A stretch of DNA of 64,000 bases from Trichococcus sp. K1Tr (GCF_028309625.1 NZ_JAQMHR010000010.1:36118-100117), one strand, 5' to 3'. Shown: positions 1 to 8,838, counted from the stretch's first letter. Numbers and translations: made by a program. The notes: generated by a model from the letters alone, not told the origin.

Positions 1-1
1 G

Positions 2-559
2 AGTAAAGAAAAAATCAAAACAATTGCTACTTCTCATTTTAATGAATTTGGTTATGAAGGCACAAAACTTTCCCAAATTGCAGAAGAAGTAGGCATCCGC
101 AAACAATCACTTGCCTACCATTTCCCCAATAAACGCGTGTTATTTCAAGAAGTTTATAAAGAAGCGGTAGACGACGAGATACAATTCATTCAGCAGTATT
201 TTCAACAACATGGAGAGGAATTGATTGAGCAGCAGCTGTATCAGTTTTTAACGGAACATAAGGAACGCTTTCTAACGAATCCAAATACGAAACTGATGCT
301 GACCATTTCTTTTCTTGTGCCGGATGAGATGCATGAAGATGTTATCCAAAAGCCATATAGATATATAGATGTATTGACTGCTGCATTAGAATCTTGCTTT
401 GCAAAACAAACATTGCGTATCGGAGCGAAAGAGTGTGCGCTAGCTTTTGTCACATTGTTGGATGGCTTGGACGTTCAATTAGTCTATGAAGACAGCCAAA
501 GGTATGAAAAATTACAAGAAATAGCCTGGGATATCTTCTGGACAGGCATCCGTTTATAA
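2..559 (+). CDS. TetR/AcrR family transcriptional regulator (5' end cut by window)
   Basis: The frame is open from base 2 and encodes a helix-turn-helix typical of TetR proteins (GYEGTKLSQIAEEVGI, then SLAYHFPNK), followed by an all-helical ligand-binding domain of about 140 residues. Base 1 is a G directly before an in-frame AGT AAA GAA, so the ATG probably begins two bases outside the window; the usual N-terminal methionine would then precede Ser-Lys-Glu. The GTG at 137 is inside the DNA-binding domain and is not the start. The regulated gene is not visible. A hairpin follows the stop codon at once. Confidence 0.85.
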   Translation, partial: SKEKIKTIATSHFNEFGYEGTKLSQIAEEVGIRKQSLAYHFPNKRVLFQEVYKEAVDDEIQFIQQYFQQHGEELIEQQLYQFLTEHKERFLTNPNTKLMLTISFLVPDEMHEDVIQKPYRYIDVLTAALESCFAKQTLRIGAKECALAFVTLLDGLDVQLVYEDSQRYEKLQEIAWDIFWTGIRL

Positions 560-565
560 ACAGTT

Positions 566-632
566 AAAAAAACACATAATACTGGCAGTACAACCCTACT
601 TGGGTCTGTAGCACCAATATTATGTGTTTTTG
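566..632 (+). terminator. Rho-independent-type hairpin after the TetR gene
   Basis: AAAACACATAAT near 568 pairs with ATTATGTGTTTT near 620-630, with a second inner pairing of CTGG and CCA(A)T. Both flanks are A/T tracts, so it may act on both strands. It lies between the TetR stop and the 3' end of the minus-strand GlsB gene. Confidence 0.7.
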
Positions 633-676
633 AATATGTTCTGACACCTCACGTCTGGTTGATGTGCAGAACAAGC

Positions 677-925
677 TTATTTTCTCATCGATTTCATAAC
701 AAGGGAGACGATGAGGATGAGGATGATAGCTCCTATTAATGCAGGTGCGATATAGAATCCTCCGATTGCAGGTCCCCAAGCTCCGAATAAAGTTACTCCT
801 AACCATGAACCAACAAAACCCGCAATGATATTTCCGATAATGCCACCAGGAACATCTTTACCCAAAAAAGCTCCAGCGAGTGCACCTAAAACGCCACCGA
901 CAATTAGAGACCAAAGAAAGTCCAT
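677..925 (-). CDS. GlsB/YeaQ/YmgE family stress response membrane protein
   Basis: An 82-residue protein with three hydrophobic segments rich in glycine (GGVLGALAGAFLG, GNIIAGFVGSWLG, and a C-terminal helix) ending in the basic tail KSMRK. This is the length and Gly pattern of the transglycosylase-associated (GlsB/YeaQ) family, small inner-membrane proteins linked to general stress in Gram-positives; the biochemical role is not known. An AAGGAGGAG ribosome site lies 6-7 bases before the ATG. It appears monocistronic. Its neighbour at 1147-1701 is also a stress-type protein, which fits a common stress setting, but no promoter element was identified. Confidence 0.85.
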   Translation of the reverse strand: MDFLWSLIVGGVLGALAGAFLGKDVPGGIIGNIIAGFVGSWLGVTLFGAWGPAIGGFYIAPALIGAIILILIVSLVMKSMRK

Positions 926-1098
926 TTTTTACTCCTCCTTCTTAATTAAGAAGCCTGCAGTAACCATGTGTCTATACATTGCTCGTTACACTGCAATTAT
1001 ATAAGGAATGACCCATATTATAAAGTATTTGCACTCGAAGCGAGTTGGTTTCCGAAAGGGAGACTTGAACTTGTCAGATAAAACTCCTACAGCAATTG

Positions 1099-1133
1099 AA
1101 AAACCTCCCGAAGAGTGGATTCGGGAGGTTTTG
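1099..1133 (-). terminator. Terminator of the YflT-domain gene
   Basis: AAAACCTCCCGAA and TTCGGGAGGTTTT form a GC-rich stem with a short loop, 14 bases beyond the stop of the minus-strand gene at 1147. A run of T/A flanks it on both strands. Confidence 0.8.
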
Positions 1134-1146
1134 GTGTTTGCCTTAT

Positions 1147-1701
1147 TTAGCTTTCAATACGTGAATCTTCTTCTGTATCAGTGTTACCTGGAACAATCGT
1201 TGTTTCCTGCTCCAGAACATCTTCCATTGACTCAACATCAGGATGAGAATCTGTCTCCGGCGTCTCTTGAAGAATTTGGTTGGACTCAACTGCATTCACC
1301 GTATCTGTTGCATCCATATTGTCCAAATTTAATGAGGCTTCTTTATTTAAGATATCGTCCACGATCACAACGATTTCACCGTCATCTAATTGCCTCTGAT
1401 ACCCTTCCAGTAGCGTATCTTCTTCTGGTTCCAAATCAGCATCCTCTTTGTTGCTCGCATAATCACTGCTGGTGAAGATAGGGAAAGCATGCATGATTTT
1501 TTCCCAGAGGGTAAGATGCTCGTCGACAGTGTCATCTAACTTTATTGTAGCCTCTGTGGAATTGATCAGTTCATCATACTTCTTAGCTTCATTTGTTATA
1601 AGTGTAATATTCGATTCGGTATATCCTTCTTGTCGCAAACCCTCTAAAACAGTATGAACTTCTGAAATGGTACGGTAGGAGCCTTTTACAAACTTAGCCA
1701 T
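1147..1701 (-). CDS. General stress protein 17M-like (YflT domain) protein
   Basis: A 184-residue soluble protein. Residues 1-50 (MAKFVKGSYRTISEVHTVLEGL...ITLITN) match the YflT/GSP17M domain, a ferredoxin-like fold found in SigB-type stress proteins of Bacilli. A second part (VIVDDILN near residue 120) completes the domain, followed by an acidic, Asp/Glu/Thr-rich tail of about 60 residues that looks disordered. The start was set at 1701 because GGAGG lies 10 bases upstream; the in-frame GTG at 1716 overlaps that ribosome site. Two shorter paralogues lie at 56902 and 57311. The molecular function of the family is unknown. Confidence 0.8.
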   Translation of the reverse strand: MAKFVKGSYRTISEVHTVLEGLRQEGYTESNITLITNEAKKYDELINSTEATIKLDDTVDEHLTLWEKIMHAFPIFTSSDYASNKEDADLEPEEDTLLEGYQRQLDDGEIVVIVDDILNKEASLNLDNMDATDTVNAVESNQILQETPETDSHPDVESMEDVLEQETTIVPGNTDTEEDSRIES

Positions 1702-1959
1702 ATTCATTACCTCCACTTTCTTCTTCGTTACGCGGTTACAAACTCATTGTATAGAAAATCAGCTTCACTAGCAAAGATTAACACTTATGGGAAACAAGGA
1801 AAGTAGAGAGATATAGCGGTAAATGACAATGTTCTTATTAATAATTTCACAAATATTCCTATACACTTAAGGAGGCATATATTTAGAGACAGTGGGCAAC
1901 AATAAACGACGGCTAGCCTTTCTGGAAATGGATCCGCATCGGTTCCAGATCATGATAAG

Positions 1960-3006
1960 TTACTTTTTGAGGAAATCCAGCACATCCTGGTAAACGGTGT
2001 CTCTGTTTGTTTCAAATAAGACAGAATGCAGTTTTTCTTCATATTGCTTGATCGAAATGCGCGAGTAACCAATTTTTCTGAGTGTTTGCTCGGTATCCTT
2101 CAGCCCCATGTCGCCACCCGTGACAGGGTCTTTTGTACCAGATAGACTTAGAATCTCAAGCTTGGGGTTTTGCACGTTATATTTTTTATATTGCTTGAGA
2201 TCACTGGCTGCTTCAAACATAGTTAATGCGCCGTTGTTTGTCCATGAAAAATGCATGAGAGGATCCGCACTCATTATTTCATACAAATCCCTATCTGTGG
2301 TCACCATGTTTGCCTCAAATGATGATGCTTTATATATAGTGGATCCTCCAATGAGATGGAGGATCTTACTATGATTGTATGCGCCAGAATAAAATGTTGC
2401 CCAATTACCGATGAATAATCCAAGCTTTGTCTTATCAATTGATCTTGTAGTTCCTGTCATGACAAGCTTGTCTACTTCGTTGTCATGTTTCTGAAGATAG
2501 CATCTTGCAAGGATCGATCCCAGAGAATGCCCTACTATATAGAGTGGTTTATCAGGATATATTTCCTTCGCATATTGGGTCACTCTGTACACATCATCAA
2601 TCATCTCATCCACACTGTTCATGTGCCCATAGGGATAACTGCGGTTAACTGTTTCCCCATGTCCCCGGAGGTCAGAAATGATTACGGCATACCCATTCTC
2701 ATTTAAAAAATGCGCAAAGTTATAATATAATTCCTTGTGTTCTGTAGCCCCATGCAAAATTTGAACAATAGCTGTTGGATTATCCATTGTGAACATAGCT
2801 GTTGAGAGTTGCATACCGTCATGAGCATTGATGGCTAATTCGATCCTATTCTTCTCTGTTTTAAGGATAGAAGCTGTCGCCTCTTGTTCTTCAGGGCTAA
2901 TTTTTGTCCTAAAAAACCGTGTTCCCGCTAAAATATTAATCGTTAATAGGCTGATCACTTCCACTTGAAAGAGAGTTCGAACGAGTCTACGGTTGGATTT
3001 ACTCAC
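1960..3006 (-). CDS. Alpha/beta hydrolase, monoacylglycerol-lipase-like
   Basis: A 348-residue serine hydrolase of the Hydrolase_4 / serine aminopeptidase S33 group. Visible landmarks are the oxyanion strand QILHGATEH, the DLRGHGET motif, the nucleophile elbow GHSLG, and near the C-terminus GTKDPVTGG (Asp) and KLHSVLFE (His), giving a full Ser-Asp-His triad. A single hydrophobic N-terminal segment (VEVISLLTINILAG) probably anchors it in the membrane. The start was set at GTG 3006, preceded by GAGAGGA at good spacing; an upstream ATG at 3060 has no convincing ribosome site. The substrate is likely a lipid or acyl ester, which is inferred from family only. Confidence 0.8.
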   Translation of the reverse strand: MSKSNRRLVRTLFQVEVISLLTINILAGTRFFRTKISPEEQEATASILKTEKNRIELAINAHDGMQLSTAMFTMDNPTAIVQILHGATEHKELYYNFAHFLNENGYAVIISDLRGHGETVNRSYPYGHMNSVDEMIDDVYRVTQYAKEIYPDKPLYIVGHSLGSILARCYLQKHDNEVDKLVMTGTTRSIDKTKLGLFIGNWATFYSGAYNHSKILHLIGGSTIYKASSFEANMVTTDRDLYEIMSADPLMHFSWTNNGALTMFEAASDLKQYKKYNVQNPKLEILSLSGTKDPVTGGDMGLKDTEQTLRKIGYSRISIKQYEEKLHSVLFETNRDTVYQDVLDFLKK

Positions 3007-3267
3007 TAAAATCATCCTCTCAATAAATTTCAGTAGCAGTAATATTGCAAATGAATACATGAAGCCAACAAAATAAACTGTTCTCTCTGCTGATTTTAGT
3101 ATATCCCTAACGTGCCCGTATTAAAAACAATAAGTTGGGAGTGATTTGTTATTTAAACAGTAAGCTTTTCATCATTTCAGTCCAACAATGACAGGAGATC
3201 GAAGAATCATAGCCAGCACTCTCATGTTATAGCTATGACCGTCTAACTAATGCACCAAGACAAAGTA

Positions 3268-3301
3268 AAAAAACTGATTAGTTGGATTAATCAGTTTTTT
3301 A
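3268..3301 (-). terminator. Terminator after the aldo/keto reductase remnant
   Basis: AAAAAACTGATTA and TAATCAGTTTTTT form a 13-base stem with a 7-base loop and T tracts on both strands. It lies downstream of the minus-strand pseudogene ending at 3355. Confidence 0.8.
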
Positions 3302-3354
3302 TTTTCATTACATTTATTATCTACTGAATAATTGTTAAATATATTCAGCAGACC

Positions 3355-3800
3355 TTACTTACCCGTTTTTTTCTTTTGTTCTTGATTATAACGATCTCCT
3401 ACAATTTCTAATTGATCCACTGCATGGTTAATGTCGTTCAGCTCTTGTTTGCTAAAATGAATGGACGTTGCACCGACATTTTCGTCTATTCGACTCAATT
3501 TTGTTGTTCCTGGAATGGGTACAATCCAATCTCTTTGTGCCAATAGCCACGCAAGCGATACTTGTGCAATCGTTGCTTCTTTTTCATTGGCAATTTTTTG
3601 TAATAAGTCCAGAACTACTTGATTAGCTTTGAACAGCTGCTAAAGGTTCGACGTGATGTGCACGACAAATTGTTTCTGCACTCCCTCAGATAAACCACAA
3701 TGCAGAAATTCCCCTTCTTGAGGCAATGACTTTCCTGTCACGACATCAGATGGCAATACCCGATTAACCGCTATCAGCTCAACTTCATCAACCTCATACA
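3355..3800 (-). pseudogene. Aldo/keto reductase, degenerate fragment
   Basis: The last 62 codons (QRDWIVPIPGTTKLSRIDEN...) plus the preceding in-frame LDLLQKIANEKEATIAQVSLAWL are a clear aldo/keto reductase C-terminus. Further upstream on the minus strand the reading breaks: GLSEGVQK is in one frame and TICRAHHVEPLAAVQS continues in another, then a stop, then the C-terminal part resumes after missing about 80 residues (the region that normally follows AVQSEYS). So there is at least one frameshift and one internal deletion, and the N-terminal catalytic half is absent. The gene is dead. The boundary at the upstream side is approximate. Confidence 0.75.
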
Positions 3801-3816
3801 ATCAATTTAAGGTTAA

Positions 3817-4398
3817 TTAAGACCGTATGCTAAAATCATGGTCGATTACTTCCTGAAAAGTAAATGCTCCTTCGTCATAATCAAAAACTAAAATACTACA
3901 ATTTCGGGTTTTACCTAATGTACCTGTCCATCTTTTTCTAAACATAGTGCATGCACCACCATGACTTACAGCTAATATATTTTGATGATCTTCTTTCTCC
4001 ATCAATTCAGTTAATGTCTGAACCATACGATTTTGCACTTCTAAATCAGATTCCCCATTATAATGTGCAAAGAAGTCACCGTAGGTACCCTGATCTGACA
4101 GAACCTTAGGATTCAAATCCTCACTTTCACCTTCAAATGTGCCAAAATTCCATTCTTTCAATCCTTTCAAACGTTCATACGGCATGTCCGTGACTAACTC
4201 TAAGGTATCCACTGCTCTTTCTTGCGTTGATGAATAGGCATAGTCAAACACAATACCGTTATTTTTAAAATATTGTCTCGCAATTTGTGCTTGCTTAATT
4301 CCAACTTCTGTTAATGGAGAGTCGCTTGCACCTTGAATCATTCTTCGGATGTTAAAGAGTGTTTGTCCATGTCTCATTAAATACAATTTTTTTGCCAT
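3817..4398 (-). CDS. Histidine phosphatase family protein (phosphoglycerate-mutase-like)
   Basis: A 193-residue protein of the branch-1 histidine phosphatase fold. It opens with LYLMRHGQT, the RHG motif carrying the phosphorylated histidine, followed by the conserved arginine region, SSTQERAVDTL with the second phosphate-binding Arg, the acid-base Glu in WNFGTFEGE, and the second catalytic His in AVSHGGA. All catalytic residues seem present. Typical roles are phosphatase action on small metabolites rather than glycolytic mutase action, given the short length. AAGGAG precedes the ATG. It stands alone between two decayed genes. Confidence 0.85.
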   Translation of the reverse strand: MAKKLYLMRHGQTLFNIRRMIQGASDSPLTEVGIKQAQIARQYFKNNGIVFDYAYSSTQERAVDTLELVTDMPYERLKGLKEWNFGTFEGESEDLNPKVLSDQGTYGDFFAHYNGESDLEVQNRMVQTLTELMEKEDHQNILAVSHGGACTMFRKRWTGTLGKTRNCSILVFDYDEGAFTFQEVIDHDFSIRS

Positions 4399-4601
4399 TT
4401 AAATTCTCCTTAAATATTATTTTTTATATGTTTTTTAGATTAAAGTACCCTCACAATAAAACGGAGACTATCTGCTTTGTCTATTCGAGTTAATCATACG
4501 GCGCTGGGAGTTAAATATCAATTACCTATATTGGATGCTTAACTATACCTAAAAAGCATAGGGGGAAACGGATGGAATTTAGGCTATTACGTTATTTTTG
4601 A

Positions 4602-4865
4602 TTATGTCCTCACGCCCTTCTCGAATAAAAGCTGAATCGTGTTCAACGCGTCTTGGGTGCTCCGAGACAAGCGGTCCAGTTTTGTGATAACTAAAGTATC
4701 TCCTGTCTGGATTTCCTGAAGAAATTTTTGAAATTCGGGACCATCACTTTTCGTTCCGGTAATTTTCTAGAAGTAGACCCAATCGCAGCATTCCTCTTCG
4801 AGTTGACGCTGCTGGCCGTCCAGATCCTGTTGACGGATACTCACCCGTGCATAGCCATATTTCAT
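4602..4865 (-). pseudogene. Serine recombinase (resolvase/invertase) remnant
   Basis: From ATG 4865 the frame reads MKYGYARVSIRQQDLDGQQ, the N-terminal catalytic domain of a Tn3-type resolvase (YARVS with the nucleophile Ser), then hits a TAG codon after about 32 codons, resumes in the same frame with KITGTKSDGPEFQKFLQ and carries the active-site helix TKLDRLSRST, and stops after about 86 codons. The C-terminal helix-turn-helix is missing. One internal stop and a truncation make it inactive. It sits at the edge of the cadmium operon and is the best direct sign that this island arrived on a transposon or plasmid. Confidence 0.8.
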
Positions 4866-5002
4866 CTTTTTTTACCCTCACTTTTGAACACAAGTTATGA
4901 CACCCTCATACCCCTGGTTTTACTGGACAAGGGAAGTATAGTCAATACTCTTGAGTTTTGGTGATAGTGTACTAAAATAATTTTGAAAACCTTCATAAAC
5001 CA

Positions 5003-5047
5003 AAAACGTCAAAACGCATCTGAAAGATCAAATGCATTTTGACGTTA
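5003..5047 (-). terminator. Terminator of the cadC-cadD-cadA operon
   Basis: AACGTCAAAACGCAT and ATGCATTTTGACGTT form a long stem 40-80 bases after the cadA stop codon. Flanking A/T tracts are present but short. Confidence 0.65.
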
Positions 5048-5086
5048 TTGGCTAATTTTATTGTTTCCTGATCGAATCGTGGAAAT

Positions 5087-7549
5087 CTATTTCTTTAAAA
5101 TCCGCATAGCATTGAGAACGGCTATTACCGTCACGCCGACATCTGCAAAAACCGCTTCCCACATGGTGGCAACCCCGAAAGCTCCCAGAAGGAGGAACAG
5201 TCCCTTCACTCCGAGGGCAAAGAAGATATTCTGCCATACAATGCGACGGGTATCCTTGGCCACCAGCATGGCGACCCCAATCTTGGAAGGCTTATCGTCC
5301 ATAATTACCACGTCAGCCGCCTCAATGGCTGCATCTGACCCCAATCCCCCCATGGCAATCCCAATATCCGAACGGGCTAGAACGGGGGTGTCATTGATTC
5401 CATCCCCCACGAAGGCGACTTTCTCATTTTTCTTTTTACGTGAGAGGATTTCTTCGAACTTTGTCACCTTATCTTGCGGCAACAACTCGCTGTAGACCTC
5501 TGTAATCCCCAGCTTCTGGGCGATTGCGTCCCCTACTGCTTTCGAGTCGCCAGTCAGCATAATGATATGCTTGATTCCAAGCTCCTTCATAGTTGCGATA
5601 GCGGCTGCGGCGTCCTCCTTAATGGCATCCGCAATCAAGAGATACCCAGCATATTTCCCTTCTATCGCAAGGTAAACAATTGTCCCGATTTCGGTTACTT
5701 CTTCGAAATTCACAGAGAATTTTTCCATTAGACGAGCATTTCCAGCCAGTATGATTTTCCCATCGATGGTGGCCTCGATACCGTGTCCGGGAATTTCGTT
5801 GTAAGTAGTAATTCTTTCTTCCTGGATCTCTTTTTCATATTTTTCTTTAATGGAATCCGCGATTGGGTGGGTGGAATGGGCTTCAGCATACGCTGCCATT
5901 TCCAGTAAGGCTTCCGTACTGATTTCTTTCTCGGGTTCAATCGCTGTTATCTCGAACTTTCCTTTCGTCAAAGTGCCGGTCTTATCCATCACTACGTACT
6001 TTAGGTCATTTAGAGCTTCCAGGTAATTACTTCCTTTCACTAATATGCCCTTCCGTGAAGAGGCTCCGATTCCGCCGAAAAAGCCAATAGGAATGGAGAC
6101 AACCAATGCACACGGACAAGAAATAACTAAGAAAATAGCTGCCCGGTAAATCCATTCATCGAAAGTAGCTCCCGGGAACACCAACGGCGGCACAATGGCC
6201 AATAGGAACGCGGATACTACGACAACCGGCGTATAGTAGCGAGCAAATTTGGTGATAAACTGCTCGGTCGGTGCCTTTCTCCCACTTGCATTCTCAACCA
6301 GATCCAAGATTTTTTTCACGGTTGATTCCGAAAAAGGCTTCTCCACCGCTACTTTAAGCACCCCGTTCCGATTGATAAAACCGCTCAGCACCGAATCCGT
6401 AGGGCCTACGCTACGCGGTACGGATTCCCCAGTCAAGGCAGATGTATCCATAGCGGAAGTCCCTTCCACTACCTTCCCGTCCAATGGCACTTTTTCGCCA
6501 GGCCGGACAAGTATGAGATCACCCACTTTAATGGCTTCCGGAGCAACCTTTTGGGTACCATTTTCGGTTACCAAATTTGCATAATCAGGGCGGATATCCA
6601 TCAACTCAGCGATTGAGCGACGGGACTTCGAAAGGGCGATATCTTGGAACAGTTCCCCTACCTGATAGAACAACATGACCGCAACGGCCTCTGGATATTC
6701 TTGAACATAGAAAGCAGCCAGCGTTGCAATCGTCATCAGAAAGTTTTCATCAAAAACCTGCCCGCGGAGCATGTTGCGGACGGCCCGCCAGACGATATCA
6801 TAGCCGGCAATCAGGTAGGCAATTACAAACAGGGCAACAGAAATGCCTCCTGGAAGTGGCAGGAAGATACCGGATAGCATGAGGGAGAATCCAAGTACCA
6901 ATCGAATGATGGTCGTTCGTGATTCATTTTCTTCCCCACCTTCTTCTTCCAGTTCCCCTTGTTCTAGTGTTTCTGCAGCCAGATTCATCGCCGTTGGATG
7001 GTTTCCGACTGTGAGCAAACGACCGTCGGCCTTATTCTTCAGGATTACAGCGGGCTCCAATTTATTCACTGTCTGTTTCACTTGGGAGAGGATTTGATCT
7101 TCCAGTTCCCCCGTCACCTCGAAACTCAAGGTTTGGGTCATGTAGTTCACGTTGCTGTTGGACACACCCGCCACCTTGGCGACGCCTCGCTCGACCTTGT
7201 TGGCACAATTGGCGCAGTCGATCCCATCAAGGATCCATTCGTAGTATTTTTTTCTTTCTTCTGGTTGGATATTCTTACTCTTGAGGGTGTCAAAATTGAG
7301 CAAGCGACCGTCGGCCTTGTTCTTCAAGACCACAGCGGGCTCCAATTTATTCACTTTCTGTTTCACTTGGGAGAGGATTTGATCTTCCTGTTCCCCCGTC
7401 ACCTCGAAACTCAAGGTTTGGGTCATGTAGTTCACGTTGCTGTTGGCCACACCCGCCACCTTGGCGACGCCTCGTTCGACCTTGCTGGCACAGTTTGCGC
7501 AGTCAATCCCATCGAGGATCCATTCGTGTTGCTTTTTATTTTTTTCCAT
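5087..7549 (-). CDS. cadA: Cadmium/zinc-exporting P1B-type ATPase with duplicated metal-binding domain
   Basis: An 820-residue P1B-2 (Cd/Zn/Pb) pump. Two nearly identical N-terminal HMA modules (residues 9-84 and 104-179), each with a DCANC metal site, precede a membrane domain with a TGES-type actuator (ALTGESVPR), the CPC ion-binding motif at residues 478-480, the phosphorylation site DKTGT with Asp522, an HP motif (HSTHPIADS) and the hinge GDGINDTP. The C-terminus ITVIAVLNAMRILKK-like ending is typical of CadA. The protein would export Cd, Zn or Pb across the cell membrane. It is the last gene of cadC-cadD-cadA, 35 bases after cadD. Most CadA proteins have one HMA domain, so the duplication is unusual. 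Confidence 0.92.
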   Translation of the reverse strand: MEKNKKQHEWILDGIDCANCASKVERGVAKVAGVANSNVNYMTQTLSFEVTGEQEDQILSQVKQKVNKLEPAVVLKNKADGRLLNFDTLKSKNIQPEERKKYYEWILDGIDCANCANKVERGVAKVAGVSNSNVNYMTQTLSFEVTGELEDQILSQVKQTVNKLEPAVILKNKADGRLLTVGNHPTAMNLAAETLEQGELEEEGGEENESRTTIIRLVLGFSLMLSGIFLPLPGGISVALFVIAYLIAGYDIVWRAVRNMLRGQVFDENFLMTIATLAAFYVQEYPEAVAVMLFYQVGELFQDIALSKSRRSIAELMDIRPDYANLVTENGTQKVAPEAIKVGDLILVRPGEKVPLDGKVVEGTSAMDTSALTGESVPRSVGPTDSVLSGFINRNGVLKVAVEKPFSESTVKKILDLVENASGRKAPTEQFITKFARYYTPVVVVSAFLLAIVPPLVFPGATFDEWIYRAAIFLVISCPCALVVSIPIGFFGGIGASSRKGILVKGSNYLEALNDLKYVVMDKTGTLTKGKFEITAIEPEKEISTEALLEMAAYAEAHSTHPIADSIKEKYEKEIQEERITTYNEIPGHGIEATIDGKIILAGNARLMEKFSVNFEEVTEIGTIVYLAIEGKYAGYLLIADAIKEDAAAAIATMKELGIKHIIMLTGDSKAVGDAIAQKLGITEVYSELLPQDKVTKFEEILSRKKKNEKVAFVGDGINDTPVLARSDIGIAMGGLGSDAAIEAADVVIMDDKPSKIGVAMLVAKDTRRIVWQNIFFALGVKGLFLLLGAFGVATMWEAVFADVGVTVIAVLNAMRILKK
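7013..7525 (-). repeat. In-gene tandem duplication of the CadA HMA module
   Basis: Two copies of 228 bases (7298-7525 and 7013-7240) encode residues 9-84 and 104-179 of CadA. The protein copies differ at only a handful of positions, for example CASK/CANK, GVAN/GVSN and EQED/ELED, and the DNA copies are nearly identical, which implies a recent duplication. A 19-residue spacer separates them. Confidence 0.9.
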
Positions 7550-7584
7550 AAGTATCTCCTTTTAAATGAATTGAACGAATTTCT

Positions 7585-8193
7585 TTACCATCCGACTAAA
7601 GTCTGAATGGTTCCATTTTCCACCATAATGTAAATCCCTAATCCAACGAAAACTAGCGAGACAATCATCCGCTGATACTTCTCGATTATTTCTGATATCA
7701 AAGTAATCTTTGACAATCTGTAACTGATATAGCAAAGAATCGCTATCGAAACGACAAAAATGATTAGGGTTACCATAGTCTCGGGCCAGGTAAGGGACGT
7801 GAAGTAGGGGATATAGATGCCCAGGTTATCTCCCCCCGAAGCAATGGTAATCAACGCTACCGCCCAGAATAGTTGGTTGGTTCCACGCGCTTCCATTTTT
7901 CCCAACACATCCTCATCTTCCCGCTCCTCCCGTTTGAGGGCCACCCGAATCCCCAAGAACAATGGGATTAATCCGAGCAAGCCGATAACCCAGGCTTGCG
8001 GAATGAGGTTAATGACATAAGCGGCAAATATACTAAAAGCGACTATAATCCCCATTCCTAGGTATTGTCCCGCGACGATTCCTTTCATTCTCTTTCGGGA
8101 ATCGCTTTGGGAAAAAATAACCATTAGAATTAGGAAATCATCAATATTTGTAGAAATATAAACCACGAGGGCGGATAAAATCGTTTGAACCAG
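7585..8193 (-). CDS. cadD: CadD family cadmium resistance transporter, apparent CTG start
   Basis: A hydrophobic protein of about 202 residues with five or more membrane segments, matching the CadD family (VYISTNIDDFLILMVIF near the N-terminus; SGGDNLGIYIPYF in the middle). CadD confers Cd resistance in staphylococci by export or sequestration. ATG, GTG and TTG are all missing from the region where the family starts. The only standard codon, GTG 8166, would drop about nine conserved residues and lies 35 bases from the ribosome site. A perfect AGGGGGAG ends seven bases before CTG 8193, which gives (M)VQTILSALVVYIST, the normal CadD N-terminus. It follows cadC by 16 bases. Confidence 0.8.
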   Translation of the reverse strand: MVQTILSALVVYISTNIDDFLILMVIFSQSDSRKRMKGIVAGQYLGMGIIVAFSIFAAYVINLIPQAWVIGLLGLIPLFLGIRVALKREEREDEDVLGKMEARGTNQLFWAVALITIASGGDNLGIYIPYFTSLTWPETMVTLIIFVVSIAILCYISYRLSKITLISEIIEKYQRMIVSLVFVGLGIYIMVENGTIQTLVGW

Positions 8194-8209
8194 GATTACT
8201 CTCCCCCTT

Positions 8210-8593
8210 CTAAGAAATGAGATGTAGATATTCCGATACTTTCAGTAATGAGGCGATGGCATCGGAAACCTCTTGACTCGCGAGCGAATAGTAGACCATC
8301 TTCCCTTCTCTATAAGAGGTGGTTACGCCATTTTTTTTCAAAAAACGCAAATGATGGGAAGTGGTGGCCATACTCGCATCAATAATAGCCGCTAGATCAC
8401 ACACGCACATTTCCTTATAGGTGGACAGGGCATAAAGAATCTGGACTCTGGAGGTCTCTCCCAGACATTTGCTGAGTACTGAGAGGCTCGCAAAATCCTT
8501 CCCTTGGAGTTCAGCTATAACATGATTCACTTTTTCCTCATGGACAACCGTGACACTACAAACATCTATATCCATCTTATCGATTTTATTCAA
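8210..8593 (-). CDS. cadC: ArsR/SmtB family metal sensor, CadC-like
   Basis: A 127-residue winged-helix repressor. The metal motif ELCVCD-like sequence appears as KEMCVCDLA in the helix before the recognition helix, and an N-terminal Cys (DVCSV) is placed as in CadC, whose alpha3N site binds Cd, Pb or Bi through two helix cysteines plus N-terminal ones. The recognition region reads SMATTSHHLRFLKKNG. It should repress the cad operon without metal. The start is a TTG at 8593, just after GGGGGGAG; ATG 8575 lies too far from that site. The palindromic operator lies directly upstream. Confidence 0.88.
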   Translation of the reverse strand: MNKIDKMDIDVCSVTVVHEEKVNHVIAELQGKDFASLSVLSKCLGETSRVQILYALSTYKEMCVCDLAAIIDASMATTSHHLRFLKKNGVTTSYREGKMVYYSLASQEVSDAIASLLKVSEYLHLIS

Positions 8594-8610
8594 CCTGCTC
8601 CCCCCTTGTC

Positions 8611-8630
8611 ATTCAAACGTTCGTTTGAAT
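8611..8630 (-). promoter_or_regulatory. CadC operator
   Basis: ATTCAAACG-TT-CGTTTGAAT is a perfect palindrome with 9-base arms, the type of TCAAA...TTTGA element bound by CadC/ArsR repressors. On the minus strand it lies directly after a TATACT -10-like hexamer (8633-8638), so bound repressor would cover the start site of the cad operon. Confidence 0.8.
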
Positions 8631-8791
8631 AAAGTATATCAGCATTTGCTCCAATTTTCCATAAATATTGTAATTCCTGCCGAGAAATGCGGGAGGCCTG
8701 GTCTCTCTTCAGAGGATCAAGCCTTGCTATGTCGTAGTTACTTCATCATGTGAGGAGCCGTTCTCTCCATAATGTCTCGGTTTTTCACATC

Positions 8792-8838
8792 AAAAAAGAG
8801 CCGTAATTTTGCCATAAGACAGATTCACAGCTCTTTTT
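8792..8838 (-). terminator. Terminator of the P1B-4 ATPase gene
   Basis: AAAAAGAGC near 8793 pairs with GCTCTTTTT near 8830, with partial pairing continuing inward (GT/AC). It lies 43 bases after the stop codon at 8881 on the minus strand and ends in a T run on that strand. Confidence 0.65.

Noticed and set aside
6998..7606. Plus-strand frame with internal repeats opposite cadA
   Set aside because: The repeats are only the reverse reading of the duplicated HMA domain.
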